64,000 bases of DNA from contig QANZ01046034.1 of the NCBI GenBank assembly GCA_003254925.1, positions 1-64,000 on the forward strand, written 5' to 3'. This DNA is from Chamaecrista fasciculata (Eukaryota > Streptophyta > Magnoliopsida > Fabales > Fabaceae). The notes under the pieces were generated by a model, which saw only the letters and a program-made list of their open reading frames with translations, made no database searches and was not told the origin of the DNA. Positions 12,294 to 23,719 of the stretch are shown piece by piece. A program made the translations under genes and the position numbers. Position 1 is the first letter of the stretch, and each line of letters starts with the position of its first letter.

Positions 12294-14040
12294 TATTGTA
12301 TTTCAAAAACAAGATCAACAATACTTGGCAATTGAGGATTGTATAGTATTGTATCATTCGGAATTTCCTGCAATAAAATGTACATATCTCATACTAGTTT
12401 GTGTGTTGTTAGACTTGTTAGGTGGTAATTTTATTTCTGTATATTTATATATATTCATATATCCTTCTCTGAGTTTTACATTTTTATATATGGCACTTCA
12501 AAATTCTTATGAAATCATCTTTTATTTTTAAGTTGCATGTGTATTTTGGAATCTAGTCTCACCAAGTTTCCTATTATTTATCCTGCAGTAAAGGAGGCGG
12601 TACGAGAAGGAATTAATAAGTTTGCGGTGTGATGAAATTTTGTATCAAAGTAGGGCTGCTGTGTTTTTAAGTCACCATAATTACAATACAAACAGAGTCT
12701 TTATATTGGCATCTTATAAATGCTTGCTTCTTTTGTTTTAATCTTGTCGTATTTTAACAAGTTCAGTAATGTGCTTATATTGTTGTACTTTTATGTTTGG
12801 CATTCTATTTCTTCATGCATTTTCTGTCTAATAGTTAACATATATTAACAAACTACTTAGGCGTCGCTTTGGAGGTTTGCTTGGGCTAAACTAGTTGAAA
12901 GACGTACACATTAATGTGATTGGTCCTTTCATTGTTCTTCATGAACATTGTCCTTAGTGTATTAGATTTTGGGCTTGAGTTTTCTTGTATAATGTTTTAT
13001 TTATTTATTTATTTTCATAGTTTCTTCTTCATGCAGATTGCAGAGTTTAAGAGTATAAACAGAATAGTACTTAACTTACAATGCTAATACTAAATTCTTC
13101 TTTAATTTACATCATGATCCAATATGTTGAGGTTAAACATTGGGGACCATTTTGACTCTACGTGTTAAATATAAAGGACCAAATTGAATTATGTTGTAAA
13201 ACATATGGACCAATTTAAAACATTTTTAATAAATGATGGACCATTTTGAAACTTTTAAATTACTAAAAGGATGAATAGGAGGGAGAGAATAGTTAAGTAA
13301 GTAGGACACGTCATTATTAAGAGAACAAATGAATGAAATGTAAGAACCATTTTGAAAAATTTTGCATATATTTAGAACTAATTTAAATATTTTAAAACAT
13401 TAAGAAATAAATTAAACATTAAAACATACCTTTAAGATTAAAATGACTCTTGGAAGTTTGAACCCAAAAAATAAGTATATATTCAATCGTAACTAACGTG
13501 ATTATTGAATGGTCTTTTACAAAGCTATTCAAGGGTTAACTTGCCGAGAAAGTCTCAGAAAGTCCAATTATATATGAAAATTGAAAAAGACACAAGAGTC
13601 AATAATTTTGAGTTACTGTGTAGTTCTTTGTTTTTTTTTGCTCAGTGTAACCCAAAAGAAAAAGGACACTAGTGAGAGACTGAAGGAAAAGAGAGGAAAG
13701 TGGATTTCACTTTAATTTCGTGACAGAAAATGCAAAGCTATTTGGCAATGGTTGCTTTTCCTAAATCAAAAGACGATTCCTTTTTCGCTGTTTTTTTCCC
13801 TTAATCTTTCATTGCTTTCTTTTTTTCCCCAAGTCTGAGAAAGATATTTTTGTTGCAATTATTGAGGGTACAGAAAACCTATCATGGTTTACTTATGGTG
13901 CAAATTAAAACTGATTTATCTCTCTCCCTATGTATATTTATATTTTCATGTTCAATCACTTTAGATCATAGCACTAAGGTCGCTCATTTATACATAGTTA
14001 TCCTTTGTTGTATTACTAGAATATAGATTTCACATCTGGA
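12294..14040. other. TNL copy 2 3' region and TNL copy 3 upstream region
   Basis: About 12490-12860 is homologous to the 3' region of TNL copy 3 ('TTTTGGAATCTAGTCTCACC', then a pyrimidine-CTGCAG|TAA boundary that looks like a splice acceptor), so a 3' UTR intron is likely in both genes. A degenerate MITE lies at 13131-13460. The remainder up to 14040 is AT-rich upstream sequence of TNL copy 3, including a TATA-like stretch near 13930. Confidence 0.5.
13131..13460. mobile_element. Degenerate MITE related to 248-830 and 30643-31108
   Basis: It begins near GGTTAAACATTGGGGACC and ends near GAGTCATTTT (reverse-complement strand). The internal words 'ATTTTAAAACATT' and 'TTTAGAACTAATTTAAATAT' match the other two copies. 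The inverted ends are weak and I find no convincing 9-bp flanking duplication, so this is an older, eroded copy with uncertain borders. Confidence 0.45.
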
Positions 14041-17000
14041 ATGGCACTTGTTGTCCGAGGAGAAGCTTCTTCCTCCAACTTTTCTAATCATTCCAAATCA
14101 GTCCCAGCATGGAAATTTCACGTTTTCTTGAGTTTCACAGGACAAGACACTCGCAGGAATTTCACAGATCACTTGTATCATGCTTTATGGGAAAGTGGAA
14201 TCACAGCTTTTAGAGATGATGAAGAACTCCAGAGAGGAGAAGTTATATCAAAGCAATTGCTTCAAGCAATTGAAGATTCTCTCTTTTCAATCGTTGTTTT
14301 GTCAAAGAATTATGCATGTTCATCATGGTGTTTGGATGAGCTGAAAGAGATTCTTGAAGCTAGAAAAAATTTGGGTCGATATGTTTTCCCTGTATTCTAT
14401 GAGGTGGATCCTTCTGATGTAAGACACCAAAAAGGAAGTTTTGGGGAAGCTTTAGCAAAACATGAAGAGAGATTCAAAGATAGTAAAGACAAGGTGCAAC
14501 AATGGAGACTTGCTCTCACTGAAGTTGCTAACTTATCCGGGTGGGACTCCAAAGGATGGTAAGTCTTTTTCTTTTTTCTTTTTTGGATGATTAATTTAAT
14601 TTAATTTTGAATTTAAACCCAATGCTTGGAAATCATATTAATAGTAACAAATGAATCCATTCTAGATAATTTAATTTAAAATTTTCTAAGTTTGGAGTTT
14701 CTACAAAGTTATAGATAATGATGAGTCTAGTCTGCATTAACTTAATTGTTAACATGTAACTACAAAACGATGAATCATGGACAATTTTAAGTTAATTCTA
14801 TCTCCCCTTGTTTTATTTTTGATGTATGGTTTATGGGCATATATAATTCATGTTGAGTGGGTACTGAAATTTATCTCTTGTTGTAGGCATGAAAAAAGTC
14901 TTATTGAAAACATTGTTGGAGTGATATGGACCAAACTGCGGCCTAAGTTTCCATCTTACAAGGATGATCTTGTTGGAATTGACTCTAGGATTGGTCAACT
15001 GAGTTCACTCTTGGGGTTAGGGTTTGATGATGTCCGTTTCATTGGAATATGGGGCATGGGCGGTATCGGTAAAACGACTCTTGCAAGATTTGTTTACGAA
15101 AAAATCTCTGGCGAATTTAAAATCTGTTGCTTTCTTTCCAATGTTAGAGAAACTTCTTCAGAAAAAGATGGCCTACTTCATTTGCAGACACAATTTCTCT
15201 CACATCTCAAGATACATAGCATGCTAATTAGGGATAAATATGAAGGAAAGATGTTAATTAGAAACCTCTTTTACCGCATGAAAGTTCTACTTGTACTTGA
15301 TGATGTGAGTGATAGAAGTCAGTTGGAGAATTTGGCTGAAAACCGAGAGTGGTTTGGTGCAGGAAGCAGAGTACTTATCACAACAAGAGATTTGCACTTG
15401 TTGAAATCACATGGAGTGGATCCAATATATAATGCTCAATCCATGAACGAAGATGAATCCCTTCAATTGCTTTCTAAAAAAGCATTTAAAAGGGATCATC
15501 CTGAAGATGATTATTTGGAGTTGTCTAAATCTGTAGTTCAATATGCTGGTGGCCTTCCTTTGGCACTTGAGGTTTTAGGCAGTTTTCTTTGTGAAAGAAG
15601 CAAACCTGAATGGGAAGATGTTGTGAATAAGTTAAGTCAGATTCCAATTGATGATGATAGTATTCTTCCAACGCTTAAAATAAGTTATGATGGATTAGAT
15701 AACAACGAAAAGATGATATTTTTAGATGTTGCTTGTTTTTTTAAGGGAGGCGTTAAAGAATATGTCACTCAAGTATTAAAAAATTGTGATCTTCATGCCA
15801 CAATTGGATTGAGTCGTCTCATTGAAAAATGTTTGATAACTGAAAGGGCTAATGAACATCATGAAATTTGTATAGAGATGCATGATTTACTTCAAGAATT
15901 GGGCAAGAGTATTGTTTTGCAAGAATCTTCTAATAATGTTGGTCGACGCAGTCGATTGTGGTCTCTAGAGGACATCAATGAAGTATTGAAGAATAATATA
16001 GTGAGTATTTTTTCTCTAAATATTTCAACACTTTTTTTTTTGTTGTTATATATCATTCTCATGTAGTGATTGATATTTTCACTAGGGAACTGAAGCAATA
16101 CAAGGTATGGTTTTGCAATTGCAAAAGGAAAAGCAAAAGGAAGAACAAAAGGAAGAGAAAAAAAATGAAAAATTCGAAGTGCATTGGGATCCAGAAGCCT
16201 TTTCAAAGATGTGTAATCTTAGATTACTCATTGTATCGAGTGAGTTGAGCCTTCGTCATGGTTTTCAATGCCTTTCCAGAGCATTAAAAGTTCTTCATTG
16301 GTCAAAATATCCTCTGAAAGCTCTTCCGCTTGAAACCTCAACGGATAAGCTTGTTGATATTAAACTTCAGCAAAGCAAACTCAGGCAACTTTGGAGTGGA
16401 ATACAGGTAAAGATACTTGCATGCTATAAAATTAATCATAGAAATATTGTTATTGAGATTATATACATAGTACATATATATTGTTTTCTTAATCTAATTC
16501 TTAAATATATCTTTGTTTGATCAGTGCTTTGGAAAGCTGAAGTTTATTGATCTCAGCCATTCAGAATACTTGGAAAGAACTCCAAATTTTGTCGGGGTTC
16601 CAAACTTAGAAAGATTAATTCTTGAAGGATGCACATCGCTTGTTGAGGTTCATCCATCCACTGGAGATCTGAAAATGCTAGTTGAAGTGAACTTGAAGGG
16701 TTGCAAAAGTCTGAAATTCTTTCCAAGAAAATTGGAAATGAATTCGTTGACGAAGTTAGTTCTTTGTGGGTGCTCCAAACTGAAAAATGTTCCAGAGTTT
16801 GGGGAAGATATGAAAAATCTATTATTGCTTGATCTTCAGGATACTGCTATAACGGAGCTGCCTGAATCGCTCGGTTTCTTGACTAGTCTTGAACATTTGG
16901 ATGTGAAAGGCTGCAAATATTTGGTTAGCCTTCCTTGTACCTTTCACAATCTGAAGTGTCTCAAATATCTCAATTTGTCGGGCTGCTCAAAGTTTTGCAA

Positions 17001-18398
17001 GCTGCCAGAAAACTTAAATGAAAATGAGGCTTTGCAGAAGCTTGATGTGAGTGACACTTCAATAAAAGAAGCACCTTCATCCATGGTTCAATTGAAGAAT
17101 CTAACGACACTGTCGTTTTATGGATGTAAAGGATCAACATCCAACTCATGGAGTTTATATGACATGTTTAGATGGTCGCGAAATGCCACAGGCTTAGTTT
17201 TGCCCCCTCTCTCATCTTTAACATCATTGACTCAATTAAATTTAGGTAACTGCGGAATTTCTGATGGATCAATATTTAATGAGATTGGGTCATTGTCACT
17301 ATTAAGGAAGTTGGATTTGAGAGGAAACAATTTTGATAGTTTACCAGCTGATTGCATCTCTAGACTTTTGGGACTGCAAGCTTTTGATGTGGGTGGCTGC
17401 TCAAAGTTGAAGTCATTGCCTAATCTTCCACCACGTATGGTAAGAGTAAATGCAGGAGACTGTGGTTCAATGGAAGCTTTATCAGATGAACAATTATGGC
17501 ATTTCTTTTCTTCACTTGACTCTCAGGTATATTATATTTGCCTATACTCATAGATGTGATATCTTGCTATTTATTTAAGTATATATGAAAAATGATAGTT
17601 TTTTTTTTCCAATAGAGTATTAGCAGTTCGGATGCTTCAGATGTTATTGATTTACATCCTTGGGTATGTAAGTCTCTCTGTTTTGCCTACATACACTGTT
17701 TAAGTTGTTGATATACACTAATTGTATTGCTATTGCATCAGTTAAAAAAAGAAAGAAAAGAAAAAGGACCGGTATTGGTACCGTACGCATCCCTTGATTC
17801 AAGTGATTTCATCGCATTTATGCCAGGAAGTGAAATACCATCATGGTTTTGGAATAGGGAAGATTGCATTCCAAGTTCAAGTAGTTCAAAGACATTACAG
17901 GTATCAATAACGACTAAGGTGCCAGAATGCTGTATTGGGAGTGAATGGTCAAGAATTTGCATATGCCTTGTGATTGACGTATTTGGTTACACTAGTGAGG
18001 ATTATCCTATTAGTTTGGAATATACTGTTTCATGGGTTTCTGCAAAGTCTAAACGATTCAGGGGACATACTATATATGCGGAGGGAAACTATGCTCATCT
18101 TTGCCTAATGTATGTGGATTACTCTAAGGAAACATCTGCTAGTACTGATAGCAACAACCAGATAGAAATAGAGATAGCCACAGTAGGTTTTGTAGTAAGG
18201 GGCTTTGTGCCAGTAGATCAGATCATGAGTGCAGAAATCAAGAAAATTGGATGGCGTTTTCTATGCCAGCATGATATTCAAGAGTGGCGCAACGGAAATG
18301 AATTCCATGAATTCAGTTCAGCAGAGGATGATACTACTCATGTCAAGGCCATTGTTGCGCAGTACAACCCAAATAAGAAAAGAAAAAGACATGAATAA
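14041..18398 (+). CDS. TIR-NBS-LRR immune receptor, TNL copy 3
   Basis: Six exons: 14041-14558, 14887-16000, 16086-16406, 16525-17526, 17616-17663, 17742-18398, giving about 1,219 aa. It is the close partner of TNL copy 1: exon 1, exon 2 and the LRR exon can be aligned almost residue by residue. The TIR domain has its NADase glutamate at residue 100 (SSWCLDEL). NB-ARC has P-loop GMGGIGKTT, kinase-2 VLLVLDDV, a complete RNBS-B SRVLITTRD, GLPL box GGLPLALEVLG and MHD motif EMHDLLQELG. Exon 3 encodes an extra Lys/Glu-rich stretch (QKEKQKEEQKEEKKNEK) lacking in copy 1. The post-LRR domain begins DFIAFMPGSEIPSWF. The protein ends in KKRKRHE, a nuclear-signal-like tail shared with copy 1. No frame breaks are seen. 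Confidence 0.88.
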
Positions 18399-20065
18399 TA
18401 GCTGGTAATTTTTTTTTCTGTATATTTCAATCTTAAATGTTACATTAAAATTCTTATGAAAGTATCTTTCTTTCTTTTTTAATACCATGTGTGTTTTGGA
18501 ATCTAGTCTCACCATTCATGTTTCCTATTATTTTTATCCTGCAGTAATGGAGACAGTACTATAAGGTATTAATTTGTGGAGTGATGGAATTCAGTATCAA
18601 CGTGGGACTGCTTTGTTTTCAAGTCAACTTACAAACGGAGTCCATGTATAGGCAATCTTATAAATGCTTGCTTCTTTTGTTCTAATCTTGTCTTCTTGCT
18701 AGTTTAGTAAGGTGTGCTTATTTTGTTGTACTTATATGTTTGACGTTGTATTTGTTCAGGGATTTTCTGTATAATTGTAAACATATATACTCAAAGGCCT
18801 CGCTTTGGAGATTTTCTTATAATAGGACTTAAGAAAGTGAAGGCCTTCAATAGTTTCATTGTTCTTCGTGAAAAAAAAAATGTGTCCTTAATGTATTATT
18901 AGATTCTGGGCTTGAGTTTCTCTTATAATGTTTTATTTATTTGTTTATTTTTCATACGTTCTTCTTTATGCAGATTGCAAAGTTTAAGAGTATAAACACA
19001 ATAATACTTTAGTTATAATACTAATACTCAATTCCTGTTTATTTCATATCATGATAATTTAAAATAATTAAGGGTACTTAAGGAAAATATTTTTTGTTTT
19101 AATTTCTTAACTCTGTTTTTATTTTAAGTTTTCAAGATTTAAAAACTATATTGAAATATTGAAAATGTCTGATAACCAAGAACAGAGCACTTGGGCTCTG
19201 AACATGTGTGAGATCAAGATCAAAGCTTTCTATAAGTGGCAATGATATTCAAGATATAACAAGAAAGGAGATTTTTACTGGGAAATTAATGAACTGCTGA
19301 CTACATATTTGAAATAATCTTCTATGGGTAGGTAGCTAGAATAATCTGCTGACTACATATTTCTTTTCTTCATGACCCATGCAGTCACAATTATGGTATT
19401 TCTTTTACTGCAAAATCTTGATGCCAAGTCAGTTCGCAACTAACGGTTCTTCAGCACGGCAGCACATAGTAGGGATAGTTTTATTCATTTCTTAAAATTA
19501 TAAGGATTAACTATAAGCGAAATCGAGATGAATGGAAATGTAATCTTTTCTCATTGAATTTTTTTTTTTTTTATCAATACAGCCTTTCATTATCTTTTCT
19601 CATTGAATTGAATCAGTACAAAGCATTCTTTTTTTTGGCCAATAGTACAAAGCACTCTACTTATAATAGAGAATGGACAAGGACTAAATCTTAATTCACA
19701 AGCATTAGAGACTCAACTAACAAAACTGAATTCCTAACTGTATTAACAGATTAGCTATATTACCCTTATATTAAGTACTTAAGTTATAAAGTTTTAAAGT
19801 ATAGGGACTGAATTAAAAATTCCAAAAAACTATTAGGACCAAACAAATAATTTAACCAAAAAATCACATATAATAAAATGAAGAAAATTAGTTCCACAAA
19901 CGGGGGACCTAGAAAATAGTACAAAGATATCTGTCCAATCCAATTGATTCATTGTTCAGGAATTAATAAAAAAAAAAACAAGAGAAGCATATCGTGAAAG
20001 CAAAGCGAGTTGACCTCAAGATTCTCTCTTTTTCACTTTTGGAACTTGTAAGAAGTAGCAACGCC
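18399..20065. other. TNL copy 3 3' region and upstream region of the CMK gene
   Basis: About 18400-18960 aligns with the 3' region of TNL copy 2 (likely 3' UTR with an intron ending CTGCAG|TAATGG near 18547). About 19540-19700 holds a short direct repeat ('ATCTTTTCTCATTGAATT' twice) beside T-rich runs, and on the - strand a sequence reminiscent of a retroelement LTR. I cannot classify it. The last few hundred bases are the promoter and 5' UTR of the CMK gene. Confidence 0.45.
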
Positions 20066-23000
20066 ATGGCTTCCTCTCAATTCCTCTGCAGTAACCAATT
20101 CTTACCCACTTCTCGAAATTCTCTCAGAATCAGCCATCCGCATCAATTCAGGCCACATGGGTCATGCAATTTTGACTCAAAGCTTCAATCTCAAAATACC
20201 CGATTGTTTACTCTTAAAGCCATGGCTTCTGATTCAAACGCTTCTAGGAAACAAGTAGAGGTTGTTTCTTTCATCCCTTTTGGTTGTTATGCTCTGAGTT
20301 GAAATTTCAGTGTGGTTGTGTTGTTGAATAGCATTTTCTGAAAGCGAATGAAATGGGCTTTAATGGTTTCAATGTTTCCGTTGCGTTTTGTATGTTCGTG
20401 GAATTAGATTGTGTATGATCCTGACGAAAGAGTGAACAAGTTAGCTGACGAAGTGGACCATAATGCCCCTCTTTCAAGGCTTACTTTGTTCTCTCCTTGC
20501 AAGGTATCATCATCATGCATTTCTTCCTTTGTTTACAGTCACTCCAAATTTTTGTATAGCTTCATGCATTGAACTTTATAAACCGTCTGGTGTATGCAGA
20601 TTAATGTTTTCTTGAGAATAACCAACAAGAGGGCTGATGGGTATCATGATTTGGCATCTCTTTTTCATGTAAGTTAATTTTCATTTATTTTTGCATCTAT
20701 CGGATGATATGATTTTCTCTTGAGACCATGTCATTTCCCTTTTGAATTTCAGGTGATAAGTTTAGGTGATACAATTAAGTTTTCATTGTCACCATCAACA
20801 ACAAAAGACCGTTTGTCTACCAATGTGTCTGGTGTGCCTATTGATGATAGTAATTTGGTAAAAGACTTAAGCTACTGCTTTCTTTTTAAACCTATTCTTT
20901 TCTCTATTGTGTTCATATAGTGAGTGCTATGTGCTTGCAATTCTCTTTTCACAGATTATCAAGGCGCTTAATCTTTACAGGAAGAAGACAGGCAGTGAAA
21001 AGTTCTTTTGGGTACGAAATAACTTCTGTATCTTCTTTCTATATGTCTTCTTATTGAGTACAAACATGCATGCTTATTCATATTAATTGGCATTTACATA
21101 GTAAATAAATATTTATTTTTGTTACTCCTATTCCAACATTCATTCTGTTGGCAGATTCATCTAGATAAACGAGTGCCCAGTGGGGCAGGGCTTGGTGGTG
21201 GAAGTAGTAATGCTGCAACTGCTCTGTGGGCAGCAAATCAATTCAGCGGTGGCCTTGTTACAGAGAAAGAACTTCAAGAATGGTCTGGTGAGATTGGATC
21301 AGATATCCCCTTCTTTTTTTCTGAGGGAGCAGCCTATTGTACAGGTCGAGGCGAGGTCAGTCCGACTTTAGATTCCTCTGCATCTATGAATTGAGAAACA
21401 CCTGCCTTTCCCTTCCAAAAGATGTTAATTTGTTTGTTGCCTTTTGGTAATATCTGTTTAGTTGATGACTGAAGCTGTGACAACGAATTAAAGGCTATTT
21501 AAGTTTTATGCCATCTGTCTCCAATACAAATTTCTGGATGCCTACACTTTTTCTGGCAGCTGGAAGCTTGGAATTACCCAATGTGATTTCATTTTAGAAT
21601 TTTCTTTTGTTTGTTCAGGTTGTTCAGAATATTCCTCCTCCAATACCTTTGGACACTCCAATGGTTCTAATAAAGCCCCAGCAGGCATGTTCAACAGCAG
21701 AAGTATACAAGGTATGGGATTCCTTAGTACAGGTTTTTTAAAAGATATTTATGATGAAAAAATTTAGTGTAGTAACCAAATCACACTTTATCTTCCAATG
21801 ACACAGCGTCTACAATTAGACCAGACTAGTAAAGTTGACCCTTTGACACTGCTGGAAAAGATCACCAGAAATGGAATATCACCGGATGTTTGTATCAATG
21901 ATTTGGGTATGTCTATTGCTGAGAATTTTCTTTGATATTTTTTTTTATCGAACTTTTTGAGTACACCTTTTACATGGTTAAGCTGTTGCACTAAACAAAA
22001 TATTTAGATGTACGGATGTACCTCATTATGATGAGTTACTTTAGTTTGTGGTACACTAAATGCAAATCAAGCCTTTCTGTTGTTGAAATTGACAGTTTTG
22101 TACATTTGGTCCTCTTTTACATGTGCGACTATCAGAGCGTGAAATTGGTGTTAGAATCGCTCTGATGTCTACTTAGTGTGCTTTTGCTTTTTCATTTTCT
22201 GCAATTTTCCTTTCATTGTGTTCGTTCTCTTTCCTTCGCAGAACCTCCGGCTTTTGAAGTTCTCCCATCTCTTAAGAAACTGAAGCAGAGGATTATCGCG
22301 GCTGGTCGAGGAGAATATGATGCTGTTTTTATGTCTGGAAGGTACCAAAACTGGAAGACCTAACATTCTTTAATTTCTCATGTGACATTTTGGTAAAAGT
22401 CAAATACATGTGATAGAGATCACAAGACTTGCGCACACAGAGAGGTATAGTTTTATGCCTTCATATGCACACAACTGAGTCCCTACATAAAGCTGGATCA
22501 AGCTGAGGCTAAGTCAGTTAAAAGTTTAATTTGAGGACTAGATATTTAGATGACAAGTTTCAATTATGGCTCTGTGATGACCCTACTATATGATAAATTA
22601 TTTTAACTTCCAATTGTTGAATTGAGGCTCATCTTCAACATCTTAAAATGGATTTTTCTATAAGCTACCAAAAAAACCAGCCGAATATCATGGTACAAAT
22701 AACTACCTTCTGGTATTATGTTTGAACTAGTGTGTTACTAAAGCAAAGAAATAGTCATCAGTAGTCTCATTTTTTTTCTCTTAATATAACTCATGCAGTG
22801 GAAGCACTATTGTTGGGATTGGTTCGCCAGATCCTCCACAATTCATTTATGATGAAGATACATACCAAGATGTATTCTTATCAGGTAAGCCCCAAGAAAC
22901 TAGGCCTTGGAAAATATATATATATAGTTCATGATATATTGAAGCCTCTACCCTCCCTCTTCTTGATACTCTACGTATCAATGGCTGCAACAAATCTTAC

Positions 23001-23216
23001 ATGTTACCTCTATAACACTTGAAGTTCTAATAAAACATATCAAATTTTCGCCATGTTGATTTTAACAGATTCAATGTTTCATTTGATGTTAGATTTAGTG
23101 TTATTGGGGATTTCTCACCTAACTATGAAATTGCAGATGCATATTTTATCACTAGAGAGGCTAACCAGTGGTATAGAGAACCTGACTCAAGACCTACCCC
23201 TCCGTTAAACTGCTAG
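20066..23216 (+). CDS. ISPE: 4-diphosphocytidyl-2-C-methyl-D-erythritol kinase, plastidial (CMK)
   Basis: Eleven exons with phase-consistent borders: 20066-20260, 20408-20503, 20600-20668, 20753-20857, 20955-21011, 21155-21355, 21619-21711, 21807-21906, 22242-22341, 22799-22884, 23137-23216, giving about 393 aa, close to known plant ISPE proteins. The enzyme phosphorylates CDP-methylerythritol with ATP in the plastid MEP pathway, upstream of carotenoids, chlorophyll phytol, gibberellins and ABA. The first 60 or so residues are Ser/Arg-rich and poor in acidic residues, as in a chloroplast transit peptide. The mature protein opens with KQVEIVYDPDERVNKLADEV. The GHMP-kinase ATP loop PSGAGLGGGSSNAA is in exon 6, followed by SGEIGSDIPFFF; the C-terminal GHMP motif is FMSGSGSTIVG across exons 9-10. 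Start chosen at the first in-frame ATG (MASSQF). Single-copy housekeeping gene; no defect seen. Confidence 0.95.
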
Positions 23217-23719
23217 CAGTCTTTTATTTTCCAAATGCAATCTATTGGAGAAGTGCCGAAGAATTGTTCAGTGTCATGTTTTCTTTTTTGAGGAAGTCTA
23301 TAGTCGATAGGCAAGAATTTTGTTTGTTGTTGATGGAAAAAGAAATATTTATAATATATCTTCTCCGTCAACATATTGTGAACAGTGATTTGCGAATGAG
23401 AAATAATACCTCTGTAAATTGTGATTTGAGCATTGATAGCGTTATTGTGAGTTCACCAATTTGAGGTTACATTAATCCATGATGCCAATTTTATTTGAGT
23501 TTTATTTATTTATTTGATTACCTTTTAATGTTATTCAATATCCCCGGACGAGTGAGGGAGTGAGCGAGGAAAAGGACTTTGTGCGTGTTCTTCCCACTGA
23601 AAGCTTACTACCACCAACAATCATCATCACTTTAGCATCATAAGAAGGAATATCAAAAATCCACACACATTTCAAAGGTCTTTCTTTCATTTTATTCATT
23701 CAATTTCTCTCCTCTCATT
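23217..23719. other. Intergenic gap between convergent genes
   Basis: A 503-bp gap holding the 3' UTRs of the CMK gene (+) and the UBA-protein gene (-). No separate gene is evident. Overlap of the two transcript ends is possible. Confidence 0.6.
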
